A stretch of DNA of 64,000 nt from Planctomycetota bacterium. Its GTDB lineage: Bacteria; Planctomycetota; UBA1135; JACQFD01. The stretch spans positions 1 through 64,000 of the forward strand of contig JACQFD010000009.1 in NCBI GenBank assembly GCA_016200225.1. Reading direction: 5' to 3'. Below the pieces are notes generated by a model that searched no databases, was not told the DNA's origin, and saw nothing but the letters and a program-made list of their open reading frames with translations. A program made the position numbers and the translations under genes. Positions 25,231 to 34,175 of the stretch are shown piece by piece; position 1 is the first letter of the stretch; each line of letters begins with the position of its first letter.

Positions 25231-26022
25231 ATGAGCTTCGAATTTCTTAAAATTACAAATACCGACGGCATCGCGAGAGTCACGATCGACCGGCCGAAAG
25301 CGAACGCGCTCAACCGGCAGGTCGTGCTCGAGTTGAATCGTTGTTTTACACAATTGCGCGACGACGATTCCGTTCGCGCCGTCATTTTCACGGGCGCGGG
25401 AGATAAATTCTTCGTCGCGGGCGCCGACATCGGCGGCCTCGCCGAGTTTGCTAACAAAGCCGACGCGCTCGCCGCGCGCGCCGATTCGCGGCTCGGACAG
25501 GATACTCTTAATATTATAGAAAACCTGGGCAAACCCTCCGTCGCGGCGATCAACGGATTCTGCCTCGGCGGCGGTCTCGAACTCGCGCTCGCGTTCACGC
25601 TGCGCACCGCGTCGAGAAATGCAAAATTAGGATTGCCCGAAGTATCATTAGGAATCATTCCCGGCTACGGTGGCACGCAGCGCCTCGCGCGCCTCGCGGG
25701 TCCGGCCGTCGCGCGCGAGTGGATTCTGACGGGCGATCATTTCGGCGCGGACGAGGCGCACCGCGTCGGCGTCGTGAACCGAGTATACGAATCCGCCGAA
25801 TTGTTATCGGCCACCGAAACATTGGTAAAAACCATCCTTTCGCGCGGCCAGATCGCCGTCCGGTATGCGATGGAGGCGATCTCGCGCGGCCTCGAGACGA
25901 GCCTCGCCGACGGCCAGCGGCTCGAGTCGGATTTGTTTGGAATTCTCGCGACGACGCAGGATACGAAGGAAGGCTTGAACGCCTTCGTCGAGAAGCGCCC
26001 CGCGAAGTTCACGGGAAAATAA
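25231..26022 (+). CDS. enoyl-CoA hydratase/isomerase (crotonase)
   Basis: 263 residues. The oxyanion-hole segments VAGADI (62-67) and GFCLGGGLELAL (109-120) are present, as are both catalytic glutamates expected of hydratases, Glu117 and Glu137 (LGLPEVSLGIIPGYGGTQRL). This favours true enoyl-CoA hydratase activity, converting crotonyl-CoA to 3-hydroxybutyryl-CoA. It lies 46 bp before a thiolase gene, a likely operon. With the dehydrogenase at 21546, all hydration, oxidation and thiolysis steps of short-chain beta-oxidation are encoded within 10 kb. No acyl-CoA dehydrogenase is in the window. Confidence 0.95.
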   Translation: MSFEFLKITNTDGIARVTIDRPKANALNRQVVLELNRCFTQLRDDDSVRAVIFTGAGDKFFVAGADIGGLAEFANKADALAARADSRLGQDTLNIIENLGKPSVAAINGFCLGGGLELALAFTLRTASRNAKLGLPEVSLGIIPGYGGTQRLARLAGPAVAREWILTGDHFGADEAHRVGVVNRVYESAELLSATETLVKTILSRGQIAVRYAMEAISRGLETSLADGQRLESDLFGILATTQDTKEGLNAFVEKRPAKFTGK

Positions 26023-26068
26023 TTTATATATAATTCGATTTATAGTTTGATAATAGCGATTCATTACA

Positions 26069-27265
26069 ATGACAGAACTCGTTCTTTCCTCCGGCGCGCG
26101 GACGGCCATGGCCGAATATTCCGGCACGCCCGGTTTTGGTAAATTTAAGGATGTTTCCGCGATTCAACTCTGCGCGCACGCGGCGAAAGAAGCCATGAAG
26201 CGCGCAAACGTGGCTCCCGAACGCGTCGAGCACGTATTTGTAGGAAACGCATTGCAAACATCCGCCGACGCGATTTACGGCGCGCGCCACGTCGCGTTGC
26301 GCGCGGGAATCCCGATCGCGACGCCCGCGCTCACCGTGAACCGCATTTGCGGCTCCGGTTTGCAATCGATCGTTTCGGCGTGCCAGACGATATTACTAAA
26401 AGAAGCGGAGATCTGCCTCGCGGGCGGCATGGAAAACATGTCGCAGGCGCCGTTTCTCGTGCGAGGCATTCGCGAAGGCGTGCGGTTCGGAACGACGCCG
26501 CAGCTCGAAGATTTGTTATTCGTATCGCTGCTCGATCCGATTTGTAATCTTTATATGGCGCAGACCGCGGAACGCCTCGCGAAGAAATATAACATTTCGC
26601 GCGAGGAGCAGGACGCGTACGCGTTCCGCAGCCACCGCCTCGGCGCCGACGCGGTGAAAAGCGGCCGTTTCGCGCAGGAGATCGCGCCGCTCGAAGTGAA
26701 GCGCGGCCGCGAAATGTTAATTGTAGATTCCGACGATCATATCAAACCGGATACGAATGCCGAAAAATTGGCAAAATTGAATCCGGCTTTCGGTAAAGAT
26801 GGAACGGTGACGGCCGGCAACGCGTCGGGCGTGGTCGACGGCGCGGCGGCCGTTATTGTTACAACCGCCGAACGCGCGAAAAAAGACGGAATGCCAATAT
26901 TGGCAAGAATCCGCGCGTGGGGCATCGCCGGCGTCGAACCCGGCGAAATGGGCATCGGCCCCGTTCCCTCGATGGAAATGGCTTTGAAAAAGGCCGGATT
27001 GAAACATTCGGACATCGGAAGATATGAAATAAACGAAGCGTTCGCCGCCCAGTATCTCGCCGTCGAAAAAGCCGCGGAACTCGATCGTAATAAAGTTAAC
27101 GTCAACGGCGGCGCGATCGCGCTCGGGCATCCGCTCGGGGCAACGGGTACCCGCATTACGTTTTCATTAGCATTGGAATTGCAACGATCCGGACAGCGCT
27201 ACGGCCTCAGTTCGGCGTGCATCGGCGGCGGCCAGGGAATCGCGATTTTGTTGGAACGCGCGTAG
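26069..27265 (+). CDS. acetyl-CoA acetyltransferase (thiolase)
   Basis: 398 residues. The nucleophile Cys94 is in NRICGSGLQS, the His in [16 protein letters not shown], and the second Cys in SACIGGGQG. NEAFAAQYLAVEK is the usual active-site loop. It is similar in length and motifs to biosynthetic/degradative acetoacetyl-CoA thiolases. It is distinct from the thiolase at 17927, which has CASG and CVSGG at the same positions; the two may differ in chain-length preference. It follows the enoyl-CoA hydratase gene by 46 bp. A stable hairpin after its stop (27276-27301) may end transcription. Confidence 0.95.
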   Translation: MTELVLSSGARTAMAEYSGTPGFGKFKDVSAIQLCAHAAKEAMKRANVAPERVEHVFVGNALQTSADAIYGARHVALRAGIPIATPALTVNRICGSGLQSIVSACQTILLKEAEICLAGGMENMSQAPFLVRGIREGVRFGTTPQLEDLLFVSLLDPICNLYMAQTAERLAKKYNISREEQDAYAFRSHRLGADAVKSGRFAQEIAPLEVKRGREMLIVDSDDHIKPDTNAEKLAKLNPAFGKDGTVTAGNASGVVDGAAAVIVTTAERAKKDGMPILARIRAWGIAGVEPGEMGIGPVPSMEMALKKAGLKHSDIGRYEINEAFAAQYLAVEKAAELDRNKVNVNGGAIALGHPLGATGTRITFSLALELQRSGQRYGLSSACIGGGQGIAILLERA

Positions 27266-27275
27266 CGTGCATTTG

Positions 27276-27301
27276 CCGACTGGCGCCCGAACGCCGGTCG
27301 G
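27276..27301 (+). terminator. possible terminator hairpin
   Basis: CCGACTGGCG and CGCCGGTCGG form a 10-bp stem with one G-T pair and a CCCGAA loop, 10 bp after the thiolase stop. No run of T follows, so it is at best a partial match to an intrinsic terminator. Confidence 0.45.
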
Positions 27302-27344
27302 GGGTACACTGCGTCGATCCCCGATTTGCACCCCGTCGTTCGCC

Positions 27345-27365
27345 GGCGATTTTCACAAAATCGCC
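27345..27365 (+). promoter_or_regulatory. perfect hairpin directly before a ribosome-binding site
   Basis: GGCGATTTT and AAAATCGCC form a perfect 9-bp stem with a CAC loop. It is followed at once by CCGAGGAG (ribosome-binding site, 27366-27373) and the ATG at 27377. The position suggests an effect on translation or mRNA stability of the downstream secreted protein. Confidence 0.45.
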
Positions 27366-27376
27366 CCGAGGAGTTC

Positions 27377-28948
27377 ATGATGAGTAAAAATCCCGCGGCA
27401 ACATTATTATTATCGGCCACCACGTTTTTACTAATAGGCTTGATGCATAGCAATGCGTGGAGCCAGTGCTCGTTAAATATTCCGAACGCAATCGGGATCT
27501 GGCGCTCCGACGGATTTAACTTTAAAAAGTTCGTGATTCCGCCGCCGACGTCCCCCTATGCAGCCGCCCCCACGAACGGACATACGGTCTGGCAGGTTCT
27601 ACCCGCTGAATTGTGTACTTACTTTCGAACCGGACTCGGCGCCAATGCAAGGAATCGCGAACTCGATTTCCGCGGCGTCGAATTTAATGTTACTTATTCG
27701 AACGGAATTCCGATCGCCTTCAACAGTCCAAATGTATTGATCACCGACATGCTGGTTCCGATCCTGGCGACGCCGACCCGGTACGCGCCGTCGCCGTCGG
27801 CGGTGGGACTCACGTTTGTGGGCGGGATCAATGCAATTCCGGGCTCTTCGATCAATAAATACTGGCGTCTTTCTTATATAAAGGGCGGCGCTCCTTTTGT
27901 AGTCACTCCCGGAATGGCGGGAATCGCATTCGTTTGGCAGGACTACGAAACGCAGTTTGGATCCGGAAAATCCCTGGAAATGGCGACGACCACGAATGAG
28001 CCGGCGCTGACGGCCACCGATGCCGATAATAGCTTTTCGGGATACACGCCTAATCTCGGAACGCCCAAAATCATGGCAAACTTTGGTTTGGGCGGATCGA
28101 ATTCCGGAGAGTTTTGTATCACTTGGTTTTTCGATCAGTCGATGATTCAACCGATCAAGAATGCAACACTTGCGACGTTGACCAGCATCGTGCCGGGCGG
28201 AGGACTCTATCCCCGTCCATATTCCATTATATGCGACGACGGCCGCGGCGCGCTTTTTCCATTCACGGGCGACGTCGTTTCTTACAGCGGAAATTCGAAC
28301 CGCGGGTATCCTGCCACGGCCGCGGGAGCCCCTGGTAGTAATGATTGGCTGATTCCTTTTGTATTATTTTCCGGCGATATCACGGTGGTGGATCCGCTTC
28401 CTGAAATTTGGAGCACCGGCGGCAACAATTATATTTATAAAGAGAAAGTATCAAAATGGATCGACGACTTGATTGTTGCTTTCGGAGGCAGTCCTGGATT
28501 TGGCGGTGTTGTGAGTCCCTTTGGAGCTAATTTTGGCCTCTGGCTTGGGGTCGACTTTCCGGCGTTCCTTGACCCATTGGTATTAGTTAATGGTATTACT
28601 TTTGCCGACATCTCCGCGGGACCGCAGTGGGCAGGTCCCGAGGCCTGCACCTATGATTCCATATTAAATCTGGGCGGCCAGTTCTGTCGAAATTTAGTCA
28701 ATATGGCAGGTTCGCCTTACGCTTTACCGTTTCTCGGGTTGGGGCTGCGGGAACACCGTACATTAATTAATCTTCCGCAGGCGGGTTATTCACCACTTGT
28801 TACGGTTCCCGGAACCGGCATGCTCGGATTTGGCAAGGTGCCGATTTCATTATTCCCAAATACATTTTCCATCCAGTGTTGGGTGTATGACACGGGCATC
28901 GGCAAGATCGTCGATACAACCAATGTCGCGATCACGCGATTGCAATAA
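27377..28948 (+). CDS. secreted protein of unknown function
   Basis: 523 residues from the ATG at 27377 (a second ATG follows directly), preceded by a clear GAGGAG ribosome-binding site, unusual in this window. The signal peptide runs through ATTFLLIGLMHSNAWSQ. The mature protein is rich in Gly, Pro, Asn and aromatic residues, has scattered Cys and looks beta-rich. It ends with a strand-rich segment (TFSIQCWVYDTG ... NVAITRLQ) reminiscent of the C-terminal beta domains of other secreted proteins here. I recognise no enzyme motif. Its base composition is visibly more AT-rich than the metabolic genes on its left. Confidence 0.7.
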   Translation: MMSKNPAATLLLSATTFLLIGLMHSNAWSQCSLNIPNAIGIWRSDGFNFKKFVIPPPTSPYAAAPTNGHTVWQVLPAELCTYFRTGLGANARNRELDFRGVEFNVTYSNGIPIAFNSPNVLITDMLVPILATPTRYAPSPSAVGLTFVGGINAIPGSSINKYWRLSYIKGGAPFVVTPGMAGIAFVWQDYETQFGSGKSLEMATTTNEPALTATDADNSFSGYTPNLGTPKIMANFGLGGSNSGEFCITWFFDQSMIQPIKNATLATLTSIVPGGGLYPRPYSIICDDGRGALFPFTGDVVSYSGNSNRGYPATAAGAPGSNDWLIPFVLFSGDITVVDPLPEIWSTGGNNYIYKEKVSKWIDDLIVAFGGSPGFGGVVSPFGANFGLWLGVDFPAFLDPLVLVNGITFADISAGPQWAGPEACTYDSILNLGGQFCRNLVNMAGSPYALPFLGLGLREHRTLINLPQAGYSPLVTVPGTGMLGFGKVPISLFPNTFSIQCWVYDTGIGKIVDTTNVAITRLQ

Positions 28949-29039
28949 TCGACGATCCGACGGCGTGTTATATTAAGGAACGCGGATGGCCGGATCGCGC
29001 CTCGATTGTAAATAATCGACGGCGCGGATACTGACATCG

Positions 29040-29945
29040 GTGCCCGAACTTCCGGATATTACAGTTTATGCCGAGGCGCTGCAGGCGCGCATCGGCGGCG
29101 CCGCGCTCGAACGCGTGGATCTAAACAATGCGTTTTTGCTGCGAACCGTGGAGCCTCCTGTCGCCCGCGCGCTCGGCCGGCGCGTCGCGCGCGTCGGCCG
29201 GCTTGGCAAACGCATCGTCATCGATTTCGACAACGGCGTTTCATTACTATTGCATCTAATGATCGCCGGCCGTCTGCACTGGCGGCCGGAAAATAACAAA
29301 AACTTCGGGCGCGGACGCATCGCGGAATTTGTATTTTCGACCGGCGCGCTCGTCTGGACGGAGGCCGGGACCAAACGCCGCGCGTCGCTGCATCTCGTCG
29401 AGGGCGACGCGGCGTTCGCGGCGTTGCGGCGCGACGGCCCCGAACCGCTCGAATGTACATTTGTGGATTTTCGCGCATCGTTAGTTAAAGAAAACCACAC
29501 GCTTAAGCGCGCGCTGACGGATCCCGATCTCGTTTCGGGCATTGGCAACGCCTATTCCGACGAAATATTACATCACGCGCGGCTCTCGCCGGTGGCGCTG
29601 ACGTCGCGGCTCGCGGACGCCGAATGGCGCCGATTGTATGATTCGACACGGAATGTATTAATGATTTGGATCGCGCGCCTCCGCGCGGAGGCGGACGGAA
29701 AATTTCCCGAAGACGTCACGGCGTTTCGTCCCGAAATGGCGGTCCACGGACGTTACAGAAAGCCCTGCCCGGATTGCGACACCGAAATACAAAGAATCCG
29801 GCACGCGGACAATGAAATTAATTATTGTCCGCGATGCCAGACGGGCGGAAAGCTGCTCGCCGACCGTTCGCTCTCGCAATTGTTGAAAAGCGACTGGCCG
29901 AAAACGATCGACGAACTCGAGACGCGGCGGGGGAGACTCCCGTGA
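29040..29945 (+). CDS. formamidopyrimidine-DNA glycosylase / endonuclease VIII family
   Basis: 301 residues, GTG start. It begins MPELPDITVY: the catalytic Pro and Glu that follow the start Met are kept, although most family members read PELPEV. Lys57 sits in RLGKRIV, the expected beta-hairpin lysine. LVSGIGNAYSDEIL (164-177) is the helix-two-turn-helix signature. A C-terminal zinc finger is formed by Cys243, Cys246, Cys263 and Cys266. The enzyme excises oxidised bases and cleaves the strand. MutM and Nei cannot be separated with confidence by eye. It is convergent with the frameshifted DUF2961 gene, with 3 bp between the stops. Confidence 0.92.
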   Translation: MPELPDITVYAEALQARIGGAALERVDLNNAFLLRTVEPPVARALGRRVARVGRLGKRIVIDFDNGVSLLLHLMIAGRLHWRPENNKNFGRGRIAEFVFSTGALVWTEAGTKRRASLHLVEGDAAFAALRRDGPEPLECTFVDFRASLVKENHTLKRALTDPDLVSGIGNAYSDEILHHARLSPVALTSRLADAEWRRLYDSTRNVLMIWIARLRAEADGKFPEDVTAFRPEMAVHGRYRKPCPDCDTEIQRIRHADNEINYCPRCQTGGKLLADRSLSQLLKSDWPKTIDELETRRGRLP

Positions 29946-29948
29946 TAG

Positions 29949-31938
29949 TTACTTTTTCTCGAATCTAAAATAATCGAGACCGAACATGTAGCCGGCGATC
30001 GCTTTGTCGTTCTTGCCGACGATCTCGACCGTCAGCGTGTGTTTGCCCCTGCCGAGCGGCAGCTCCGATAATTTAATATCTCCCGAAGCGATCACGCCGT
30101 TATTGTAACCGTCGAACGGCGCGCCGGTTTTCGCGCCGTCGACGTAGAATTGTACAATTCCATAATCGGCGGCTTTTCGTTAACTGTGCGCGCAGCGCGT
30201 ACGCCCCTTCTTCGTTCAGTTCGAAGGGAATTTCCAATTTCGCGCCGGGTTTGGCGCGCGTCCACCACATTTGTTCGTCGCGGCTCCACGCTTCGCCGAA
30301 CCCGGAGAGATCCTGCGTTTCGATTTTGCCGGCGGAGACTTTTGCAATATTTATAAACGATTCGCCTTCGAGGCCGTCGGCGAACTTCTTTACAGTTGCC
30401 GGCATGTCGCGCGGAACGCGCGCCGCGGCGGGAGGCATCGGAGGCATTGAATCGACCGCGCCCGCCGGAGCATACCAATAACCGACGCTCGCGTAGTCGA
30501 CTTCGGTATTGGCCCAATGCCATACTTCGAGATCGAATAGTAATTTATGATGAAATGGAATCGACTCGCCGATTTCGAATCTGTTGACCGATGTAAATCC
30601 GCGGTTGCCCGGGCCGTCGCAGCGGCTCTGGCTGTGGAACGCCCCCTGAAAAACGCGCGGATCGCACCATGCATAACTAAAAAAGTCCTCCGTACCGGTG
30701 CCGAACGTGCTCGGAAACGATTCGCCGTCGACGTACGCGTGCTCGTCGCCTTCGCCCCACCACGCGCGGACGGGATTCCGCACCGAAAGCGAAGTTCCTA
30801 CAAATCGTCCGGGTCCCGCCGCATTTATAATAATAAAATCCGAGCGCGGGATGGTTTTTAAATGAACTTCCTGATGATATTTAGCATGGAATCGCAGGGC
30901 GGGCAGCCGCAGTACCGTTTCGGCGGCGATCGAATATTTGATAGAAATCGGTTCCCGGCTATCGTTTACGATTCGGATCGCCGAACCGGGCTCGAACGGA
31001 ATCGGAAAACGGCACCAGCCACCGGGGCCGTCGACGCCCATCGGAAAGGTCCGATATTTCGTAAAATCCGGCGCCGTTCCGAAGAAATCGCCGAAGGGCA
31101 CGTCGACTTCGGGCGTCTCGGAACCGGCACAAATCATTTGTATTCGCGTCGATCTTAACAAATCGCGGCGCGCTCCGAACGCCGGTTCGAAGCGCATCCA
31201 GCGAACCATCGTTCGATCTTCGAACGGGAGTTCGGACTTCGAACGCGGGTCTATAATCATATTTCCGGCGCGGAGCGGAACGCCGTCCGGCGCGGCGGGA
31301 GGCGCCGCGAGTTTCGCCTGCGTTTCGGCGAGCGCCGCGCATTGTAATATTTCCTTTCGAAACGTCGGCACGCGCGTGTCCTTATCGAAGAGCCGGACGT
31401 TTACATGATAATAAAAGTCATGCTTCGTCGCGGTGATTTTCAAATGTTTCGAAAACGGAAACGGAACATGACAATTCCAGCCGGAGCCGCGCAGGCCGCA
31501 GATCGGCTCGAGAAACGGCGCTTTTTTTCCAGAGGTTAGATCCGCGAACGGAATGACGAATCCGGCGGTTTTTTCGCCGTCGAAATAAAACTTCAAATCG
31601 CCCGCGTCGTTCGCGTTCGCCGACCAGATGCGCACGGCCGCTCCCGGGCCCTCGACGTCGACCATCACCCATTCCGTGCCTCCATCGTTTTTTTCTTCGC
31701 GCAAGAATTGTCCCGCGTCTCCGTTCGCGTACCAGGCGTTCGGATCGCTCTTACCTTTTCCGCTCGCGCGATCGTAACTGGAAAATTGTATACATCGCTC
31801 GTCCTCGGACGGAAGGTCCGCGAGCCAGTCGAGATTCGCGAGATCGCGCGTCAGCCGGTCGAATGTATATTCCGGATATTGTTTGCCCGGGATCTGGAAC
31901 GCCAGCGTCGCGAGCATCGCGGTGAATATTGTAATCAT
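29949..31938 (-). pseudogene. DUF2961 (glycoside hydrolase family 172-like) gene with a frameshift
   Basis: The main frame (31938 to about 30175) encodes a signal-like N-terminus and a DUF2961 protein: YTFDRLTRDLANLDWLA, SYDRASGKG, VRIWSANANDAGDLKFYFDG, then NPVRAWWGEGDEHAYVDGE and STFGTGTEDFFSYAWC. These are family hallmarks. At an AAAA run (30174-30177, minus strand) the frame goes wrong. Dropping one A restores a sensible C-terminus, from LTKAADYGIVQFYVDG to GYMFGLDYFRFEKK, ending at the TAA at 29949. Without the repair the protein ends in an Arg-rich tail at 30100. It is either a real mutation or a one-base sequencing/assembly error. The family contains secreted sugar-chain-cleaving enzymes. 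Confidence 0.85.
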
Positions 31939-31987
31939 GATATTCTTAAGGTTCGGCCTCGGAATGATAATATTATAAAAAGAATGT

Positions 31988-32956
31988 TTATGTCGGCGAT
32001 TCGGTCGCGTCGGCGCGGTCGGCCGCCGCGCCCATGCGGCGACGGCGGCGTTCCGCCGCCTTGTCGGGCGTGGTCGCGAAGCGGTCGTGCATCCAGACCC
32101 ACTGGTGCGGATTCGCGCGGATTTTCGCCTCGAATCGCTCCGCCCACGCGCGCGTCAAACGTAATATTTCGCTTTTTTTATCCTTTATATTTGGATCGGG
32201 CATGACCGCCGGTTCGAACGTTAAACAATAACGATCGCCCGAAGATATCATATATGCGGTGAGCAGCGGCGCGTTCGCCATGACCGCGAGATGCGCGGGA
32301 CCGATCGGCGTCCACGCCGGTTTGCCGAAGAATGGTACGAATTCGCCCGCCGCGCGCTTGCTGTCGAGATCCGGAAGCAATCCTACAATTCCGCCGGATT
32401 GTAACGTTCGCAGAATCGCGCGCGGCTGCCGCAGCGCGTCGAGCGTTTCGACTCCCGCGCGCGCGCGCATGCCGACGAGTTCGCGCGCGAGGCGGGGATT
32501 CTTGGGGCTCCGCCCGACGACGGCGCCGCGATAGCCGCGCGCGGCGAGGTGGGCCGGAAAAAGCTCCCAATTACCGAAATGCGGCGTGACGACGACCGCG
32601 CCGCGTCCCGCCGCGAGCGCGCGGTCGAGGAATACTAATGTTTCATCTGTATAAACGGCGCGTGCGGCGAGGGCCGGGCCGTTTTTTTGATAATCGACCC
32701 ATTCGGAGAGCATGCGGCCGATGGCGCGCGCGTTGGCGCGGCGGATTTCGCGGCGGAAACCGGGCGCGACCGCATCGCCGAATGCGATGCGCAGGTTCTT
32801 GCGCGCGATCCCGTCGAATACTAACGATCCGGCGACGCGCGCCGCCCCCGAGAGCAGCCACGCGCGCGCGCGCGACGGCAGCACGCGGAGCGCCGAAACG
32901 GCGACTTTCAGCGCCAGCCACTCTGAGAAATACTTGATCGAACGGGCGGTTCTCAA
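31988..32956 (-). CDS. lysophospholipid/lipid A acyltransferase (LpxL/HtrB family)
   Basis: 322 residues. The acyltransferase motif HFGNWE (126-131) is intact, preceded by GRGAVVVTP. AVVGRSPKNPRL and GLLPDLDSKRAAGEFVPFFGKPAWT follow, and the C-terminal NPHQWVWMHDRF is the classic LpxL ending (QW-x-W-x-H-x-RF). These enzymes add secondary acyl chains to lipid A at the inner membrane. The gene is divergent from lptF-lptG with 43 bp between starts, a sensible pairing of lipid A maturation with LPS export. The C-terminus ends in an Arg/Ala-rich tail. Confidence 0.92.
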   Translation of the reverse strand: MRTARSIKYFSEWLALKVAVSALRVLPSRARAWLLSGAARVAGSLVFDGIARKNLRIAFGDAVAPGFRREIRRANARAIGRMLSEWVDYQKNGPALAARAVYTDETLVFLDRALAAGRGAVVVTPHFGNWELFPAHLAARGYRGAVVGRSPKNPRLARELVGMRARAGVETLDALRQPRAILRTLQSGGIVGLLPDLDSKRAAGEFVPFFGKPAWTPIGPAHLAVMANAPLLTAYMISSGDRYCLTFEPAVMPDPNIKDKKSEILRLTRAWAERFEAKIRANPHQWVWMHDRFATTPDKAAERRRRRMGAAADRADATESPT

Positions 32957-32999
32957 TTCGGAAGTTTTGCCGCGGGTCCGTATTTCATAACATCAAACC

Positions 33000-34175
33000 G
33001 TGCGTCTCGAACGCCACATTCTGAAAGAACTGCTCGTCAACCTCGTCTTCGCGACGGCGGTGCTCTATTTCGTATTCACGATCGGGGTCGTGATCAAACT
33101 GTTTTCGACGCTCGAGGTGCCGTTCAACGTTTCGATCAAACTCGCGCCGATCGGGCTGCTCATGCAGTCGGAATTGTTGATTCCGCTCTGTTTTTTGGTG
33201 GCCGTATTATTTACATACGGCCGGCTGTCGGCCGAAAATGAATATATCGCCACGCAGGCGTGCGGCGTGCATCCGGCGCGCACGCTCGCGCCGATGTTAC
33301 TGATCGGAATCGCGATTTGTGTATTGCAAGGATGGCTGCTCGCGTTCGTCGTGCCGGAATTGTGGTTGAAACATAATAAAATTCTCGCCGACCGCGCGAT
33401 CGAGGCGCTCATGAGCCTCGAACCGTCGCGCAACGAATTCGAAGCGAAGCAATACGGATTCTTTATGACGTGGAAACGTCGCGACGGAAATTATTTCGAG
33501 GACGTTTTTTTAGATATTAAAGATAGACAGGACGGCGACGCGGCGGCGAAAGCGCCCGCGCCGGTCGCCAACGCGGCGGCGGATCCGGAGGCGGAGGCGC
33601 AGGTGTTGAAAGGAATCGCAAAAAGCGTGGAAATCCAAATCGACCACGACGCGATCCGTCTCGAAATTCGCGGATTCCGAACGGCGCTCAAGAGCGCGAT
33701 CAGCGAAGCGGGCGCGTTCGAATTTATATTAAATACAAAGGAAAGATCGAATCTGCGGCCGCGTCCAGAATTGTTAACATCCGACGTGTTGATCGAACAG
33801 ACGCTGCGCGCCGAAAATCGCGTGCGCGCGGCGGGAACTCCGGCGGGCGGCATCGAGAAGCGGCTCGTCGAATTCGATAAAACAAATATTCGCCGGTTTT
33901 GGTATGAAGCGAACCGGCGCGTGGCGTGGAGTTTCGCGGCGCTGCTTTTCGGAGCGCTCGGCGCGCCCATCGCGATCTGGCTGCGGCGCGGCACGCGCCT
34001 CGCGGCGATCGTCGTGGCGCTCGGCATTTTGTTTACATTATATTTTCCGTTTTCAAAAGCGGGCGACGCGCTCGCCGCGTATCCCGGCATTCCGGTTGTC
34101 GTTTGCGCGTGGATGGCGACGGCGGTCGCGGGCGTCGTTTCCATACTATTCTTCGTCCGGCTCGTGCGCCGATGA
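33000..34175 (+). CDS. lptF: LPS export permease LptF/LptG family (first subunit)
   Basis: 391 residues, GTG start. Topology fits the YjgP/YjgQ family: three N-terminal membrane helices (about 15-125), a large periplasmic beta-jellyroll region (about 130-295) and three C-terminal helices. The start RLERHILKELLVNLVFATAVLYFVF resembles the family's 'RYLxRExxxxxxxxxxxL' beginning, and RLSAENEYIATQACGVHP is the conserved coupling segment contacting LptB. A low-complexity Ala-rich stretch (about 178-200) interrupts the periplasmic part. It overlaps lptG by ATGA. LptB, LptC and LptA are not in the window. Confidence 0.88.
   Translation: MRLERHILKELLVNLVFATAVLYFVFTIGVVIKLFSTLEVPFNVSIKLAPIGLLMQSELLIPLCFLVAVLFTYGRLSAENEYIATQACGVHPARTLAPMLLIGIAICVLQGWLLAFVVPELWLKHNKILADRAIEALMSLEPSRNEFEAKQYGFFMTWKRRDGNYFEDVFLDIKDRQDGDAAAKAPAPVANAAADPEAEAQVLKGIAKSVEIQIDHDAIRLEIRGFRTALKSAISEAGAFEFILNTKERSNLRPRPELLTSDVLIEQTLRAENRVRAAGTPAGGIEKRLVEFDKTNIRRFWYEANRRVAWSFAALLFGALGAPIAIWLRRGTRLAAIVVALGILFTLYFPFSKAGDALAAYPGIPVVVCAWMATAVAGVVSILFFVRLVRR

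Noticed and set aside
30092-30523. 143-codon minus-strand frame near the DUF2961 frameshift
   Set aside because: It is a third reading frame and does not continue the family pattern; the correct continuation ends at 29949.
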